Source of the DNA: UBA7374 sp049890275 | GTDB taxonomy: Bacteria > Verrucomicrobiota > Verrucomicrobiia > Opitutales > Coraliomargaritaceae | NCBI GenBank assembly: GCA_049890275.1 | Contig: JBMHBT010000013.1 | Span: 124,001 to 188,000 of the forward strand | DNA length: 64,000 nt | Direction of reading: 5' to 3' | Part shown: one piece after another, positions 52,621 to 61,257 of the stretch | How the letters are laid out: every line of letters starts with the position of its first letter | Position numbering within the stretch: position 1 is the first letter of the stretch | The notes under the pieces: generated by a model | Database searches by the model: none | The model's input: the letters and a program-made list of their open reading frames with translations, nothing else | What the model was told of the DNA's origin: nothing | Position numbers and translations under genes: made by a program

Positions 52621-53063
52621 CAGGCAGAATGAAACAGAAACGATTAGTTTAAACCACGGATAAACGCGGATGGACGCAGATGGTTTGAATAAGGAAAGCA
52701 TGAAGGTAGGAATGGAATAAAGGTCTCACGCAAAGACGCAGAGAAGCAAAGGATAGCAGCCTCTATTAAGCGTCTGTAAGCGGTTAAAAAAACAGAGCAG
52801 AAGACCGCTCAATCACGCTTATGGTACGCTAAGGGGAGTCGGATAGGCAGAATCATTTGCGGCAGGATAATGCTGTAAAGATGGGTTTCATTTTAAAAAA
52901 ATCTATGTTCAGCCGGGTTCATCCGTGGTTCCATAAACTTCGTCTTTGCGTCTCTGCGTGAGTCCTCTCTGCGGATTGCAGGTCCTTCGACGTTTTTTTT
53001 TAACGTTCGATGTTCGACGTTCATCCGCGTCTTTGCGTGAGACAACTTTTATTATTCTGCCAC
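52621..53063. repeat. Mosaic intergenic repeat, copy C (reaches into the helicase 3' end)
   Basis: The longest copy. It has AACCACGGATAAACGCGG (from 52652) with inverted ATCCGTGGTT at 52921-52930, an inverted CTCACGCAAAGACGCAGAG (52725-52743), tandem GGCAGAATCATT/GGCAGGATAATG (52846-52857, 52861-52872), CTTTGCGTCTCTGCGTGAG (52944-52962), TCCTTCGACG...GACGTT (52983-53021) continuing into TTCATCCGCG, then GTCTTTGCGTGAGAC, and finally the complement of GTGGCAGAATAATAAA (53048-53063). The last word contains the helicase stop codon. No gene is credible in the 452-base gap. Confidence 0.8.
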
Positions 53064-55448
53064 TTCTTCCTCTTCGTTTCGTCTTTCTTCAAGCCAGTGC
53101 AAGAGGTCTTCTTGTTTGTGGATGTACCGGTCGCTTTGGTATTCGGAGGCGAGTTGGGTGGAGTAAGCTGGTTCGGCGAAGCGTTTTCCGTGGAGTAGGA
53201 TGCGGGCGTGTTGACCGGGGGCGCGGACGAGGCGTCCGAGGGCTTGGTGAATACGCCGCATGGCGGGTAGGATATAGCAGTCGCGGAAGGCCTCTTCGCG
53301 AGTGGCGCCGGTGTGAGCGTCCATTCGGGCATCCTGGATGGCATTGACTTCGGGGAGGGCAGGACCGACGACCATGGCCGTCTGGATGCGTCCACCGAGT
53401 TGATCGATTCCCTCGGCATAGCTGGAGCCGAGGATGAGGAAAAGGGCATCGGCCGAGAGGAGGCTGTGTTCGATGAATTCAGATTGTTCGTGCAGGTCAG
53501 CGCCTCGTTTTTGTAGGGCAGCACGGAAGGCGGGCTCGAGGGCTTCGAGGTAGTTTTTAACCGCCTCTGCGTATTGGTAAGCGGCGAAGAAGACGGCAAT
53601 GGGTTGGCCGGGGGAGTGGGCGATGAGTGCTGCGATGGTTGCAGCGGTTGTCTCGTAGTGGTGCTGGCGTTGCTTGAAGCGGGTATCGACCCGGCAGTCG
53701 ATGGCGACATTGTAGGCAGCATCGCGCCAATCGGCGTGTCCGATGGCGGTAGCGGTTTGCGCGTTGGCGAGTCCGCAGGATTGGGCAAATGCGGGGATAG
53801 GATCGAGGGTGGCGGACATCAGGAGGACGCTACCAAAGCCCTCCATGCATTGTTCGATCCAACGGGAGGCATCGAGGCAGGTGCTGCGAAGGACTCCTTT
53901 GGACGGTGACCAGTGGAGGTATTTTTCTTCCGCCTCGGCCAAATGTTGCGCGGTCTCAGCGATTTGCCAGGCGAGGTCCAATGCGAAGGGCTGGGCTGCG
54001 CGGTAGTTGAGGCGTTCCTGCTGGAGGCAGCGGTGAAAGTCTTCGCAGAGATCGAGCAGGACGTAGCGGGTGTTGGTTTCGAGCGGTCCGGTCTTTTCTA
54101 TCGATGTGAGGCGATGGCTGAGTTCGCGGCCGATAGAGAGGAGTCGGCGACTGGCTCCCGCTTCGGCCAACGCGTCCATAGCGAAAAGGAGTTCGCCGTC
54201 TGCCAGCTCTGCTCCGAGAGCGTCGGCCGCACGTGCGGGGAGGTTGTGCGCTTCATCAATGATGAGGAGTGTGGTAGCGGGGTGAAAGCCTGTGGCGGAC
54301 TCGAAGACGCTGCGGACGGCGGGGGCAAAGAGGTAGTTGCTGTCGGCAATCCAGATTTCGGCAAAGGGTAGGCAGGCGCGGGTCAGGGCATAAGGGCAGA
54401 GACCGGTCTTGGTACCGATGTGCCGGGCCGATTCAATCGGGAAGCTGCCTTCGGTAAAGAGTTCGGGCGGGTGGATTCCGGAGTCCTGCCAGATCGGTTC
54501 GGAGTCGAGATCGCAGCGACTGTCTGCGGTGCAGGTGTGGGCTGGGGTGTCGATGCGGTGCTCGGCGCGGTTGCGCATCTGGATGTGGCGCAGGTCGTTT
54601 CCCGTCATGGCTTGGATTTGCCGTATAGCCTGCCATTGGCCGGTCGATTTGCTGGTTAGGTAGATGCAGCGTTGGAAGTGGCCGGACCGCATTTTTTCGA
54701 GAGCGTGCTGGAGAGCGATACCGGTCTTACCGAATCCGGTCGGGGCTTGCAGAAGGATGTTCTTGGATTCGGTAGAGGCGGCTTCGAGCCGGGCGAAGAG
54801 TTCTGCCTGCCCCGGGCGGAGGGAGGCAAAGGCGGGTCGTATCTCAAGATTGTCTAGGCGCCTGGCGGCGGAGCGGCGGTCTTCCAGATAGGGGAACAGG
54901 GTGTCGAGTTGCGCTTCGAAGAGGCTGGCATCCGAGTCGTCCAGATCGATGTTTTGCACCGTCCCGTCGTCAATATGAATATATTGCAACTGCGCGCGGA
55001 GGGGTTGTTCGCTGTATTCGGTTTGCAGGCGCAGGAGGGCGAGATAGGCGGCGGCCTGGGCGAAATGTCCGGGATGGTTTTGCAGTAGGTCTGCTTTATC
55101 GACCGGCAGCGGGGTGCGAACGGTTTTGACTTCCCGCAGGAGCCACCCATCGCCGCAGGGAAGAATTTGGTCGATTCTTCCGGTCAGATGAAAAGTCCAT
55201 CTGCGGTGTCGCCAGACGGCGTCGACCGGTACTTCGAAGCGAGCTTCAGGCTGAGTGGCTGAGGCTTGTTTACGGGCTTCCTCATGCCAGCTCTGACCGA
55301 GAGCCGCCCGCCACGGGCCGGAGGAAAGGCTTGCCGGGGCGGGTACTCTTCGAAAAGTAGCCAGTTCGCTCACACTGAGGTGGACGGTGGCGTTTTCAGA
55401 GTCGATGCGCATGGTGCCGATAGAGAGGAAATTGGCAGATTTTGTCAT
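53052..55448 (-). CDS. XPD/DinG-type DNA helicase with N-terminal PD-(D/E)XK nuclease-like domain
   Basis: A 798-aa SF2 helicase. Residues about 20-200 resemble a RecB/Cas4-type nuclease: TGRIDQI, REVKTVRTPL (E-x-K) and QAAAYLALL (QxxxY-like). The helicase has Walker A QAPTGFGKTGIAL, four cysteines between motifs Ia and II (HTCTADSRC, GLCPYALTRAC) placed as in the XPD iron-sulfur domain, DEAH box LIIDEAHNLPARA, LLMSATLDP and the C-terminal IHQALGRLVRAPGQHAR (motif VI). A DNA repair role is inferred. ATG 55448 was chosen. The final residues V-A-E and the stop lie in a mosaic-repeat word. Confidence 0.83.
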   Translation of the reverse strand: MTKSANFLSIGTMRIDSENATVHLSVSELATFRRVPAPASLSSGPWRAALGQSWHEEARKQASATQPEARFEVPVDAVWRHRRWTFHLTGRIDQILPCGDGWLLREVKTVRTPLPVDKADLLQNHPGHFAQAAAYLALLRLQTEYSEQPLRAQLQYIHIDDGTVQNIDLDDSDASLFEAQLDTLFPYLEDRRSAARRLDNLEIRPAFASLRPGQAELFARLEAASTESKNILLQAPTGFGKTGIALQHALEKMRSGHFQRCIYLTSKSTGQWQAIRQIQAMTGNDLRHIQMRNRAEHRIDTPAHTCTADSRCDLDSEPIWQDSGIHPPELFTEGSFPIESARHIGTKTGLCPYALTRACLPFAEIWIADSNYLFAPAVRSVFESATGFHPATTLLIIDEAHNLPARAADALGAELADGELLFAMDALAEAGASRRLLSIGRELSHRLTSIEKTGPLETNTRYVLLDLCEDFHRCLQQERLNYRAAQPFALDLAWQIAETAQHLAEAEEKYLHWSPSKGVLRSTCLDASRWIEQCMEGFGSVLLMSATLDPIPAFAQSCGLANAQTATAIGHADWRDAAYNVAIDCRVDTRFKQRQHHYETTAATIAALIAHSPGQPIAVFFAAYQYAEAVKNYLEALEPAFRAALQKRGADLHEQSEFIEHSLLSADALFLILGSSYAEGIDQLGGRIQTAMVVGPALPEVNAIQDARMDAHTGATREEAFRDCYILPAMRRIHQALGRLVRAPGQHARILLHGKRFAEPAYSTQLASEYQSDRYIHKQEDLLHWLEERRNEEEEVAE

Positions 55449-55508
55449 TTCCAACTGGCAGGCAACGGTATTAGCTAACCATTGTATTAATTTTAACCGC
55501 TTCGTTGG

Positions 55509-56468
55509 ATGATGAGAATTTTAATTACCGGAGGTGCCGGATTCCTCGGCAGCCATTTGTGTGATCGTTTGATCAATCAGGGACACGAGGTGGTTTGTCT
55601 CGACAATTTCTTTACGGGGAGAAAGCACAATGTCGCTCACCTGCTCGGCCATCCGAATTTCGAGTTGATGCGGCACGATGTGATTGATCCCTTCAAGCTG
55701 GAGGTCGACCAAATCTATAATCTCGCCTGTCCCGCTTCTCCGATCCACTACCAGTACAACGCGATCAAGACGATCAAGACCTCGGTGATGGGTGCGATCA
55801 ACTGCCTCGGTCTGGCCAAGCGCACCGGCGCCCGTGTTTTTCAGGCATCGACTTCGGAGGTTTACGGAGATCCCGATCCATCCGTGCACCCGCAGCCGGA
55901 GAGCTATTGGGGCAACGTTAACCCGATCGGTGTGCGCTCCTGCTACGACGAGGGCAAGCGCTGCGCGGAGACGCTCTTTATGGATTACCATCGGCAGAAC
56001 AAGGTCGATATCCGGATTGTCCGTATCTTTAATACTTACGGGCCACGTATGTGCCCGGATGACGGTCGGGTGGTCTCTAACTTCATCGTGCAGGCCCTGC
56101 GCGGAGAGGACATCACAGTCTACGGTGAGGGGCAGCAAACCCGTTCCTTCTGCTACTACTCCGACTTGATCGAGGGATTCGACCGCCTGATGAACCAAGA
56201 CGAGTTGACCGGTCCGGTCAACATCGGCAACCCCGGCGAATTCACTATACTAGAACTGGCCGAGAAAGTCATCGCCCAGACCGGTAGCGCCTCGAAGATC
56301 GTACATCAGCCGCTTCCTTCGGACGACCCGCAGCAGCGCCAGCCTGACATCACCGTGGCAAAAGAAAAGCTTGGCTGGGAACCAACGGTATCCCTCGAGG
56401 AGGGCCTCAAGCCAACGATCGAGTATTTTGACCAGTTACTGAGCGGAGACTCCGCGCTGGAGGGCTAG
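55509..56468 (+). CDS. UDP-glucuronate decarboxylase (UDP-xylose synthase)
   Basis: An extended short-chain dehydrogenase of 319 aa that should turn UDP-glucuronate into UDP-xylose. It has the NAD motif ILITGGAGFLGSHLCDRL, NLACPASPIHYQ (a signature of UXS), the STSEVYGDP block, catalytic Y-x3-K in SCYDEGKRCAE, and RIFNTYGPRMCPDDGRVVSNFI. UDP-xylose would feed polysaccharide or LPS synthesis. ATG 55509 and ATG 55512 are adjacent; either may be used. The last 33 bases overlap the end of the convergent MFS gene. Confidence 0.9.
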   Translation: MMRILITGGAGFLGSHLCDRLINQGHEVVCLDNFFTGRKHNVAHLLGHPNFELMRHDVIDPFKLEVDQIYNLACPASPIHYQYNAIKTIKTSVMGAINCLGLAKRTGARVFQASTSEVYGDPDPSVHPQPESYWGNVNPIGVRSCYDEGKRCAETLFMDYHRQNKVDIRIVRIFNTYGPRMCPDDGRVVSNFIVQALRGEDITVYGEGQQTRSFCYYSDLIEGFDRLMNQDELTGPVNIGNPGEFTILELAEKVIAQTGSASKIVHQPLPSDDPQQRQPDITVAKEKLGWEPTVSLEEGLKPTIEYFDQLLSGDSALEG

Positions 56469-57653
56469 TCTGGGGTGTTGGCGAATTTGCTCAAATAAAA
56501 CGATGGCGGCGGCGATGAGGGCGAGTCCGGTGAGGGCGACGGTTTCGGGTTGGCCTTCGGCGAGGATCCAGTAACCGATGAAGGGGGCTAGGGTGCCGCG
56601 GAGTCCGGTCAGTGCCATGTGGATGCTCATGTAGGAGGAAGTTTTTTCGGGTGGGGCGATTTTGGTGACCCAGAGTCCCCAGAAGATTTTGCCGCCGCCT
56701 ATAGCGATGCCTTGAAAGGCCATGGAAAGGGCGAGGAGGGCGAAGTTGGTGGTAAAGAAGAAGAGTGCGATGCTAATGAAGAAGCAAAGGTTGAGGAGGT
56801 TTCGGGTGGTGACGAAGTGGAGGCGGTCGAAGAAGCGGCCCCAGATGTGAGTGCTGAGCATGCGGGCGGCAAAGGGGATGAGGATCATGAGTATGGCGAT
56901 GGTTTTGTTGGAGGCATCGATCCCGTATTCGGGGTTGGCGAGGTACTCGATGCGGACGGGCAGGGCAATGAGGTTGCCGAGGCCGAGGAGCATCCAACTA
57001 AAGAGGAGGTAGCCGAAGAAGCGGTCTTTCCAGATGAGGCGGAGGTTCTGCCAGGGGTTACCAACGTTTTTTGTGCTCAGTGGTTCACTGGGGATGCCGT
57101 GGAGAATCCATGCGGTGAGCAGGGCGGCAATGGTCATGACGGCAAAAATCCAGCGGTAGTTATCGATTTTTTGGTCGAGTAGCTCACCGGCGATCCAGGA
57201 GAAGAGTATGGCGCCGAGGGCGATGAGGACAAGGGGGGTGGCGACTCGCTGGCCGCGTTGGTCGGCTGCATAGTTAGCGGTATAGACCTGGACCATGAGG
57301 GGGCCGCTTTGGACGGAGGCCATCTGGCTGGCGATGATGCAGAGGGCGAAGGCCAGTAGGCTTTGGGAGAGGCTGGCTCCGCCGATGAGTAGGGCGGTTA
57401 CGATGAAGAGTCCGGCGCTGGCTTGGGCGGATTTTGCGCGGCAGCGGGCGGCGAGGTAGAGTGTGATCGGGGTGAGGAGGAAGCCAATGGGGCCGGCTCC
57501 GGCAATAAAGGCTTTGACGGTTTCGGGCGCTTCAAAGTAGCGAATGGCGACGAGGAGGGGGACGACTTGCCAGCCGGCTTCGAGGATGCCGACAAAGGGC
57601 GCTCGAAGTTTGTCGCGGAGGAAGGTGGCTTCAGCTGCGCCAGAGGGCGCCAT
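56436..57653 (-). CDS. MFS transporter
   Basis: A 405-aa major facilitator protein with 12 predicted hydrophobic segments. An example is AFIAGAGPIGFLLTPITLYLAARCRAK with a loop 2-3 like basic motif. Between halves is a charged stretch (PSEPLSTKNVGNPWQNLRLIWKDR). Substrate unknown. ATG 57653 (MAPSGAAEATF) was chosen because it overlaps the nadA stop by one base (TAATG). The frame is open to 57791, but that part lies inside nadA. A link to NAD metabolism or just co-transcription is possible. Its 3' end overlaps the convergent UXS gene. Confidence 0.85.
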   Translation of the reverse strand: MAPSGAAEATFLRDKLRAPFVGILEAGWQVVPLLVAIRYFEAPETVKAFIAGAGPIGFLLTPITLYLAARCRAKSAQASAGLFIVTALLIGGASLSQSLLAFALCIIASQMASVQSGPLMVQVYTANYAADQRGQRVATPLVLIALGAILFSWIAGELLDQKIDNYRWIFAVMTIAALLTAWILHGIPSEPLSTKNVGNPWQNLRLIWKDRFFGYLLFSWMLLGLGNLIALPVRIEYLANPEYGIDASNKTIAILMILIPFAARMLSTHIWGRFFDRLHFVTTRNLLNLCFFISIALFFFTTNFALLALSMAFQGIAIGGGKIFWGLWVTKIAPPEKTSSYMSIHMALTGLRGTLAPFIGYWILAEGQPETVALTGLALIAAAIVLFEQIRQHPRLALQRGVSAQ

Positions 57654-58639
57654 TATAGGCTCCACTCCAGCATGCGCTTGATCGGCTCGTAGGCTTTGAT
57701 GCGGATGGCTTCGTCCATCTCGATTTGCGGACTCTTGTCTTTCAGGCAGTCGCGCAGTTTTTCGATGGTGTTCATTTTCATGTATCGGCATTCGTTGCAG
57801 GCGCAGGTATCGGTGGGGCCAGCGATGAAGGTCTTTTCGGGGACTTCGCGTTGGAGTCGGTGTATCATGCCCGGCTCGGTCACGACAATGAAGCTGTCGG
57901 CGGCGTTATCGCGGCAGAAGGCGACCATTTTTTCGGTGCTGCAGACTTCGTCGGCGTTGTCGCGAACGGTTTCGACGCACTCGGGGTGAGCGACGACGAG
58001 GGCATCGGGAAACTGCAGGCGGATGCGCTCGATGGCCTGCTGGGTAAAGAGTACGTGGGCGTAACAGGAGCCGGGCCAGAGTTGCATGGGTCGGCCGCTT
58101 TGTTTGGACACCCATTGGCCGAGGTTCTGATCGGGGACAAAGAGGATCTCGCGGTCGGCCGGTACTTTGCTGACAATGTTCATGGCATTGCCGCTGGTGC
58201 AGATGACGTCGGAGAGGGCTTTGACGGCGGCGGAACAATTGATGTAGGCGACGACGTAGACGTCGGGGTTGGCTTCTTTATAGGCAGCGAGTTTTTCGGC
58301 CGGGCAGGAGTCGGAGAGGGAGCATCCGGCGGCGAGGTCGGGGAGCAGGACGGTCTTGCCGGGGTTGACGATCTTAGCGGTCTCGGCCATGAAGTGGACG
58401 CCGCAGAAGACGATGCAATCGGCGTCGGTGGCTTCGGCGCGGTAGGCCAGCCCCAATGAATCGCCGACGTAATCGGCTACTTGTTGAATGGCATCGATCT
58501 GGTAGTTGTGGGCGAGGATGACGGCATTGCGCTCTTTTTTGAGTGCAAGGATCTCCTCCTGGATGGGGGTCAGTGCTTCTGCTTGACCGCTTTTGGGCGG
58601 GAAAACCAATGGTTCGTAGTTGAGGACTGCTGAGGCCAT
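57653..58639 (-). CDS. nadA: Quinolinate synthase A
   Basis: Condenses iminoaspartate with dihydroxyacetone phosphate to quinolinate for NAD synthesis, using a [4Fe-4S] cluster. The 328-aa product has VILAHNYQIDAIQQVADYVGDSLGLA, IVFCGVHFMAETAKI, AYINCSAAVKALSD, the VVAHPECVETV block, and CACNECRYMKMNTIEKL at the C terminus, giving the three cluster cysteines. nadB and nadC are not in the window, although nadD lies 0.8 kb away on the other strand. Its stop is joined to the MFS start. Confidence 0.95.
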   Translation of the reverse strand: MASAVLNYEPLVFPPKSGQAEALTPIQEEILALKKERNAVILAHNYQIDAIQQVADYVGDSLGLAYRAEATDADCIVFCGVHFMAETAKIVNPGKTVLLPDLAAGCSLSDSCPAEKLAAYKEANPDVYVVAYINCSAAVKALSDVICTSGNAMNIVSKVPADREILFVPDQNLGQWVSKQSGRPMQLWPGSCYAHVLFTQQAIERIRLQFPDALVVAHPECVETVRDNADEVCSTEKMVAFCRDNAADSFIVVTEPGMIHRLQREVPEKTFIAGPTDTCACNECRYMKMNTIEKLRDCLKDKSPQIEMDEAIRIKAYEPIKRMLEWSL

Positions 58640-58706
58640 GAGTGATTCAATCGGTGATTGCCTGTTATCTTTACAGGGCGTGTGTTCAAGTCAAGTAGTG
58701 GTCGAA

Positions 58707-59375
58707 TCAGCGAATGGCTGCTTTGATCCAGTCTTTAAGGGCGTCGATCGCTTCGGGGCCTTGTGTGATGAGGAGAGTCACGATGGCTGTATAGAGCACA
58801 ACTGCGAGGAGGCCCACGGCAAAGGCGAGGAGGGCGAGGAGTCCGTCCTCTTCGGAAAGACCCACGCCGATGAGGAAAATGACCATGGCGGGCAGGGTAT
58901 TGGTCAGCGGTATGGGTAGGATCATGAGGGCGGACATGATGAGAACGAGTCCGGCGAGTGCGGCTTGCCCGGCACGGGATCGGATCCAAGCTTGTCTGGG
59001 CTGGATCCAGCGCTCGATGGAGCGGAGGAACCGACTCGCAGTCTGGATCATTTTACTGGCAAGTTTTGGCTCGATGCGGAGCTGGTAGAGTTTTCTCGGT
59101 AGCCAAAGGCTACGTCGTCCGGTGAGCATTTGTAGGGCGAGTAAGGCGAGGGCGATGCCGAAGGGAGTGCTGTATCCGGGGGCGGGGAGGGGGAGCGCGC
59201 TGGGTAGAGAGAGGATGACGAGGAGTAGGCCAAAGCCTTTTTCTCCGAGGGCTTCGCAGAGTTCGCCGATGGAGGGGCCGCGTGCTGAATCACTTTTGCC
59301 ATTGGGTTGCTGCAGGCAATGCTCCAAGGCGGTGGCCAGGCTTTTATGTTCGTCGATCTTTGGCTGAGTTTGCAT
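58707..59375 (-). CDS. ExoD-family membrane protein
   Basis: A 222-aa protein of the exopolysaccharide synthesis ExoD family. It has GPSIGELCEALGEKGFGLLLVILSLPSALPLPAPGYSTPFGIALALLALQML (the family core with two membrane helices), an amphipathic middle (WLPRKLYQLRIEP...RFLRSIERWIQPR) and two or three more helices. ExoD in Sinorhizobium is linked to exopolysaccharide and alkaline tolerance; the molecular role is unclear. It is monocistronic and divergent from nadD, with 69 bases between starts. Confidence 0.88.
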   Translation of the reverse strand: MQTQPKIDEHKSLATALEHCLQQPNGKSDSARGPSIGELCEALGEKGFGLLLVILSLPSALPLPAPGYSTPFGIALALLALQMLTGRRSLWLPRKLYQLRIEPKLASKMIQTASRFLRSIERWIQPRQAWIRSRAGQAALAGLVLIMSALMILPIPLTNTLPAMVIFLIGVGLSEEDGLLALLAFAVGLLAVVLYTAIVTLLITQGPEAIDALKDWIKAAIR

Positions 59376-59444
59376 CTTGCGCTGGTTCGATAGTCTGAAC
59401 TCTATCCTTGAGGCTTAGCCTGAGGTCAAAGAGAAACGATGTGA

Positions 59445-60059
59445 ATGAAGAGCCAATCAAAAAACAGTTTCGGAGGAAAGAGAAAGCGGGTAGCTCTCTA
59501 CGGCGGTGTTTTTGATCCGGTACACCAAGCGCATCTTGCTGTTGCCCGTGCTGCTTTGGTCGGAGCGGATGTGGATTCGGTGGTCTTTCTGCCTGCTGCG
59601 CAGTCTCCCCACAAGGAGGACGGGCCGTTGGCATCGGACGATGCGCGGTTGGCTATGCTGCGTTTGGCGACGGAGGGGGAGGCTGCTTTTACCGTGGATG
59701 GCTGTGAATTGGATCGGGGGGGTGTGAGTTATTCAGTCGATACTGTGGCTGGGTTGGCTCGTCTCCAGCCGGAAGTAGAATTTTGCTGGATATTGGGTGC
59801 GGATCAATGGGAGAAATTGAACCACTGGCGGCGGATAGAGGAGTTATCAGCTTTGGTGGAGTTTCTGGTTGTGGCTCGTCCGGGGTATTCTCTGGAGCCG
59901 CAATCTTGGCCGGGGGTCCGGCATCGATTGATTGCTGCCCCGCTGCTGGCGGAGAGTTCGAGCGAGATTCGTCAGCGTTTGGCCTCCGGGCTTTCGATTT
60001 CTGGATTGGTGGCACCTGCAGTTGAAGCTTTCATTTCAGCCAATAATCTCTATAGCTAG
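59445..60059 (+). CDS. nadD: Nicotinate-nucleotide adenylyltransferase
   Basis: Adenylates nicotinate mononucleotide to deamido-NAD. The 204-aa Rossmann-like nucleotidyltransferase has VALYGGVFDPVHQAHLAVARAAL, where HQAH replaces the usual HxGH, then FLPAAQSPHK, CWILGADQWEKLNHWRR and the C-terminal ISxTEIR-like SSSEIRQRLASGLS. Rather basic N-terminal residues (MKSQSKNSFGGKRKR) precede the fold; the start could be later. rsfS follows after 12 bases, the usual nadD-rsfS order. Confidence 0.92.
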   Translation: MKSQSKNSFGGKRKRVALYGGVFDPVHQAHLAVARAALVGADVDSVVFLPAAQSPHKEDGPLASDDARLAMLRLATEGEAAFTVDGCELDRGGVSYSVDTVAGLARLQPEVEFCWILGADQWEKLNHWRRIEELSALVEFLVVARPGYSLEPQSWPGVRHRLIAAPLLAESSSEIRQRLASGLSISGLVAPAVEAFISANNLYS

Positions 60060-60071
60060 ATAAATACTATT

Positions 60072-60440
60072 ATGCCTGCAACTGACCTGAAAAACACAAA
60101 AGAAACACTGGAAGAGATCCGTACTGTTGTCGGGGCTTTGGAAGAGAAAAAGGCAGAAAATATTCGTATTCTTGATGTGGCGGAGACTTCCTCGATAACC
60201 GATTACATCGTTCTGGCTACAGGCACATCGGATCCGCATCTTAAAGCGATGAAAGCTGAGCTGGACGGCGCGCTGAAGACCAGTGGTATCCAATTGATTG
60301 GGCAGGATCGTGAAGTGGGCAGCGGTTGGGTCGTGGTGGACGCATTTGATTTTATGGTACATTTACAGACAGAGTCGATTCGTGATCTCTATCGCCTGGA
60401 TCAACTCTGGAAGGATGCGAATGAAGTCATGTTGAAGTAA
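60072..60440 (+). CDS. rsfS: Ribosome silencing factor RsfS
   Basis: Binds uL14 of the large ribosomal subunit and prevents 30S joining when nutrients are short. The 122-aa product has AENIRILDVAETSSITDYIVLATGTSDPHLKAM and GSGWVVVDAFDFMVHLQTESIRDLYRLDQLW, the full conserved core of the family. It is adjacent to nadD as in many bacteria. The next gene starts 15 bases after. Confidence 0.95.
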   Translation: MPATDLKNTKETLEEIRTVVGALEEKKAENIRILDVAETSSITDYIVLATGTSDPHLKAMKAELDGALKTSGIQLIGQDREVGSGWVVVDAFDFMVHLQTESIRDLYRLDQLWKDANEVMLK

Positions 60441-60455
60441 ATCCGACTACCGGTT

Positions 60456-61256
60456 TTGAATGAGGAAAAGAAGGCTACGCCATCCCGGCGGGTAAGAGGC
60501 GAACTGTCCTATGCAGTTTTGCTTGGGGTGATTGTGCTGGTTTTCTTGTGTCTGCTTTTGACGGGCTTGGGGTTGAGTCTATCGCTCGCGGTTTTGCCGT
60601 CTTCGCTGTTTGCTCTGGTGGTCATTTGGTTTTTTATCAGAAGAAAGCAGCTACTGAGGAGAATGCGTGAAGAGAAGGCTTCGTACGCGCGTGAAGTCGC
60701 GCTGGTGACGCGTCGGATAGATCATCTCTATCGGTTTTCTCCGGTGGCAGTTCTGCGACTACAGATCGTGGATTGGACGATTCTGCGGGCGAGTCGAGGT
60801 TTTACGGCATTACTTGGAATGGATCCGGACAGTCGATTGGTGGGAACTCGGTTGATGACATTGTTGAAGGTGCAATCGGCGCAAATGGATGCTTTGGAAG
60901 CGCATCTGGGCGATTCCGATCCGTTTGGGCCGATGGCATTTTATTGTCAGGATGCCGAGGGTAGGACGCTGAACTTACTCGTATCGGGCGTATTGCTGGA
61001 GGCGGGTACGGTTGCGGAGTTGACCCTTGCGCCGGATCCGGTTCTGAGCCAGTCGAATCCTGATCTGGAGGAAGAGATTCAGGAATTGGAATCCTACCGC
61101 AAGATGATGATGCGCAGAGAAGCCCGCCTTTTGGAATTGAAGTCGGAGGTCAATCAGTTGCTCGTTGAGTCGAGTCAGGCACCGCGCTATGCGATTGATA
61201 TGGAGACAGGCGATGACCGTATTCATGAACTGGCGCACCGAAAAACAAAGTCCTAG
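60456..61256 (+). CDS. Membrane protein with PAS-like domain, partner of hybrid kinase (putative)
   Basis: A 266-aa protein starting at TTG 60456 (NEEKKATPSRRVRGEL). Two hydrophobic helices (AVLLGVIVLVFLCLLLTGL; LPSSLFALVVIWFFI) are followed by a basic coil, a PAS-like segment (FSPVAVLRLQIVDWTILRASRGFTALLGMDPDSRLVGTRLMTLL) and a C-terminal coiled coil. No kinase or receiver domain is present. Its TAG stop is one base before the ATG of the hybrid histidine kinase, so it probably acts as an upstream sensor or co-receptor. The PAS assignment is by pattern and is tentative. Confidence 0.7.
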   Translation: MNEEKKATPSRRVRGELSYAVLLGVIVLVFLCLLLTGLGLSLSLAVLPSSLFALVVIWFFIRRKQLLRRMREEKASYAREVALVTRRIDHLYRFSPVAVLRLQIVDWTILRASRGFTALLGMDPDSRLVGTRLMTLLKVQSAQMDALEAHLGDSDPFGPMAFYCQDAEGRTLNLLVSGVLLEAGTVAELTLAPDPVLSQSNPDLEEEIQELESYRKMMMRREARLLELKSEVNQLLVESSQAPRYAIDMETGDDRIHELAHRKTKS

Positions 61257-61257
61257 T

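Noticed and set aside
43016..53063. CRISPR array or tandem satellite
   Set aside because: The repeated words are not evenly spaced by unique spacers of constant length, and no cas genes occur.
52946..53347. Open frame starting MRLCVS in repeat copy C
   Set aside because: It begins in repeat module 2 and runs antisense into the helicase gene.
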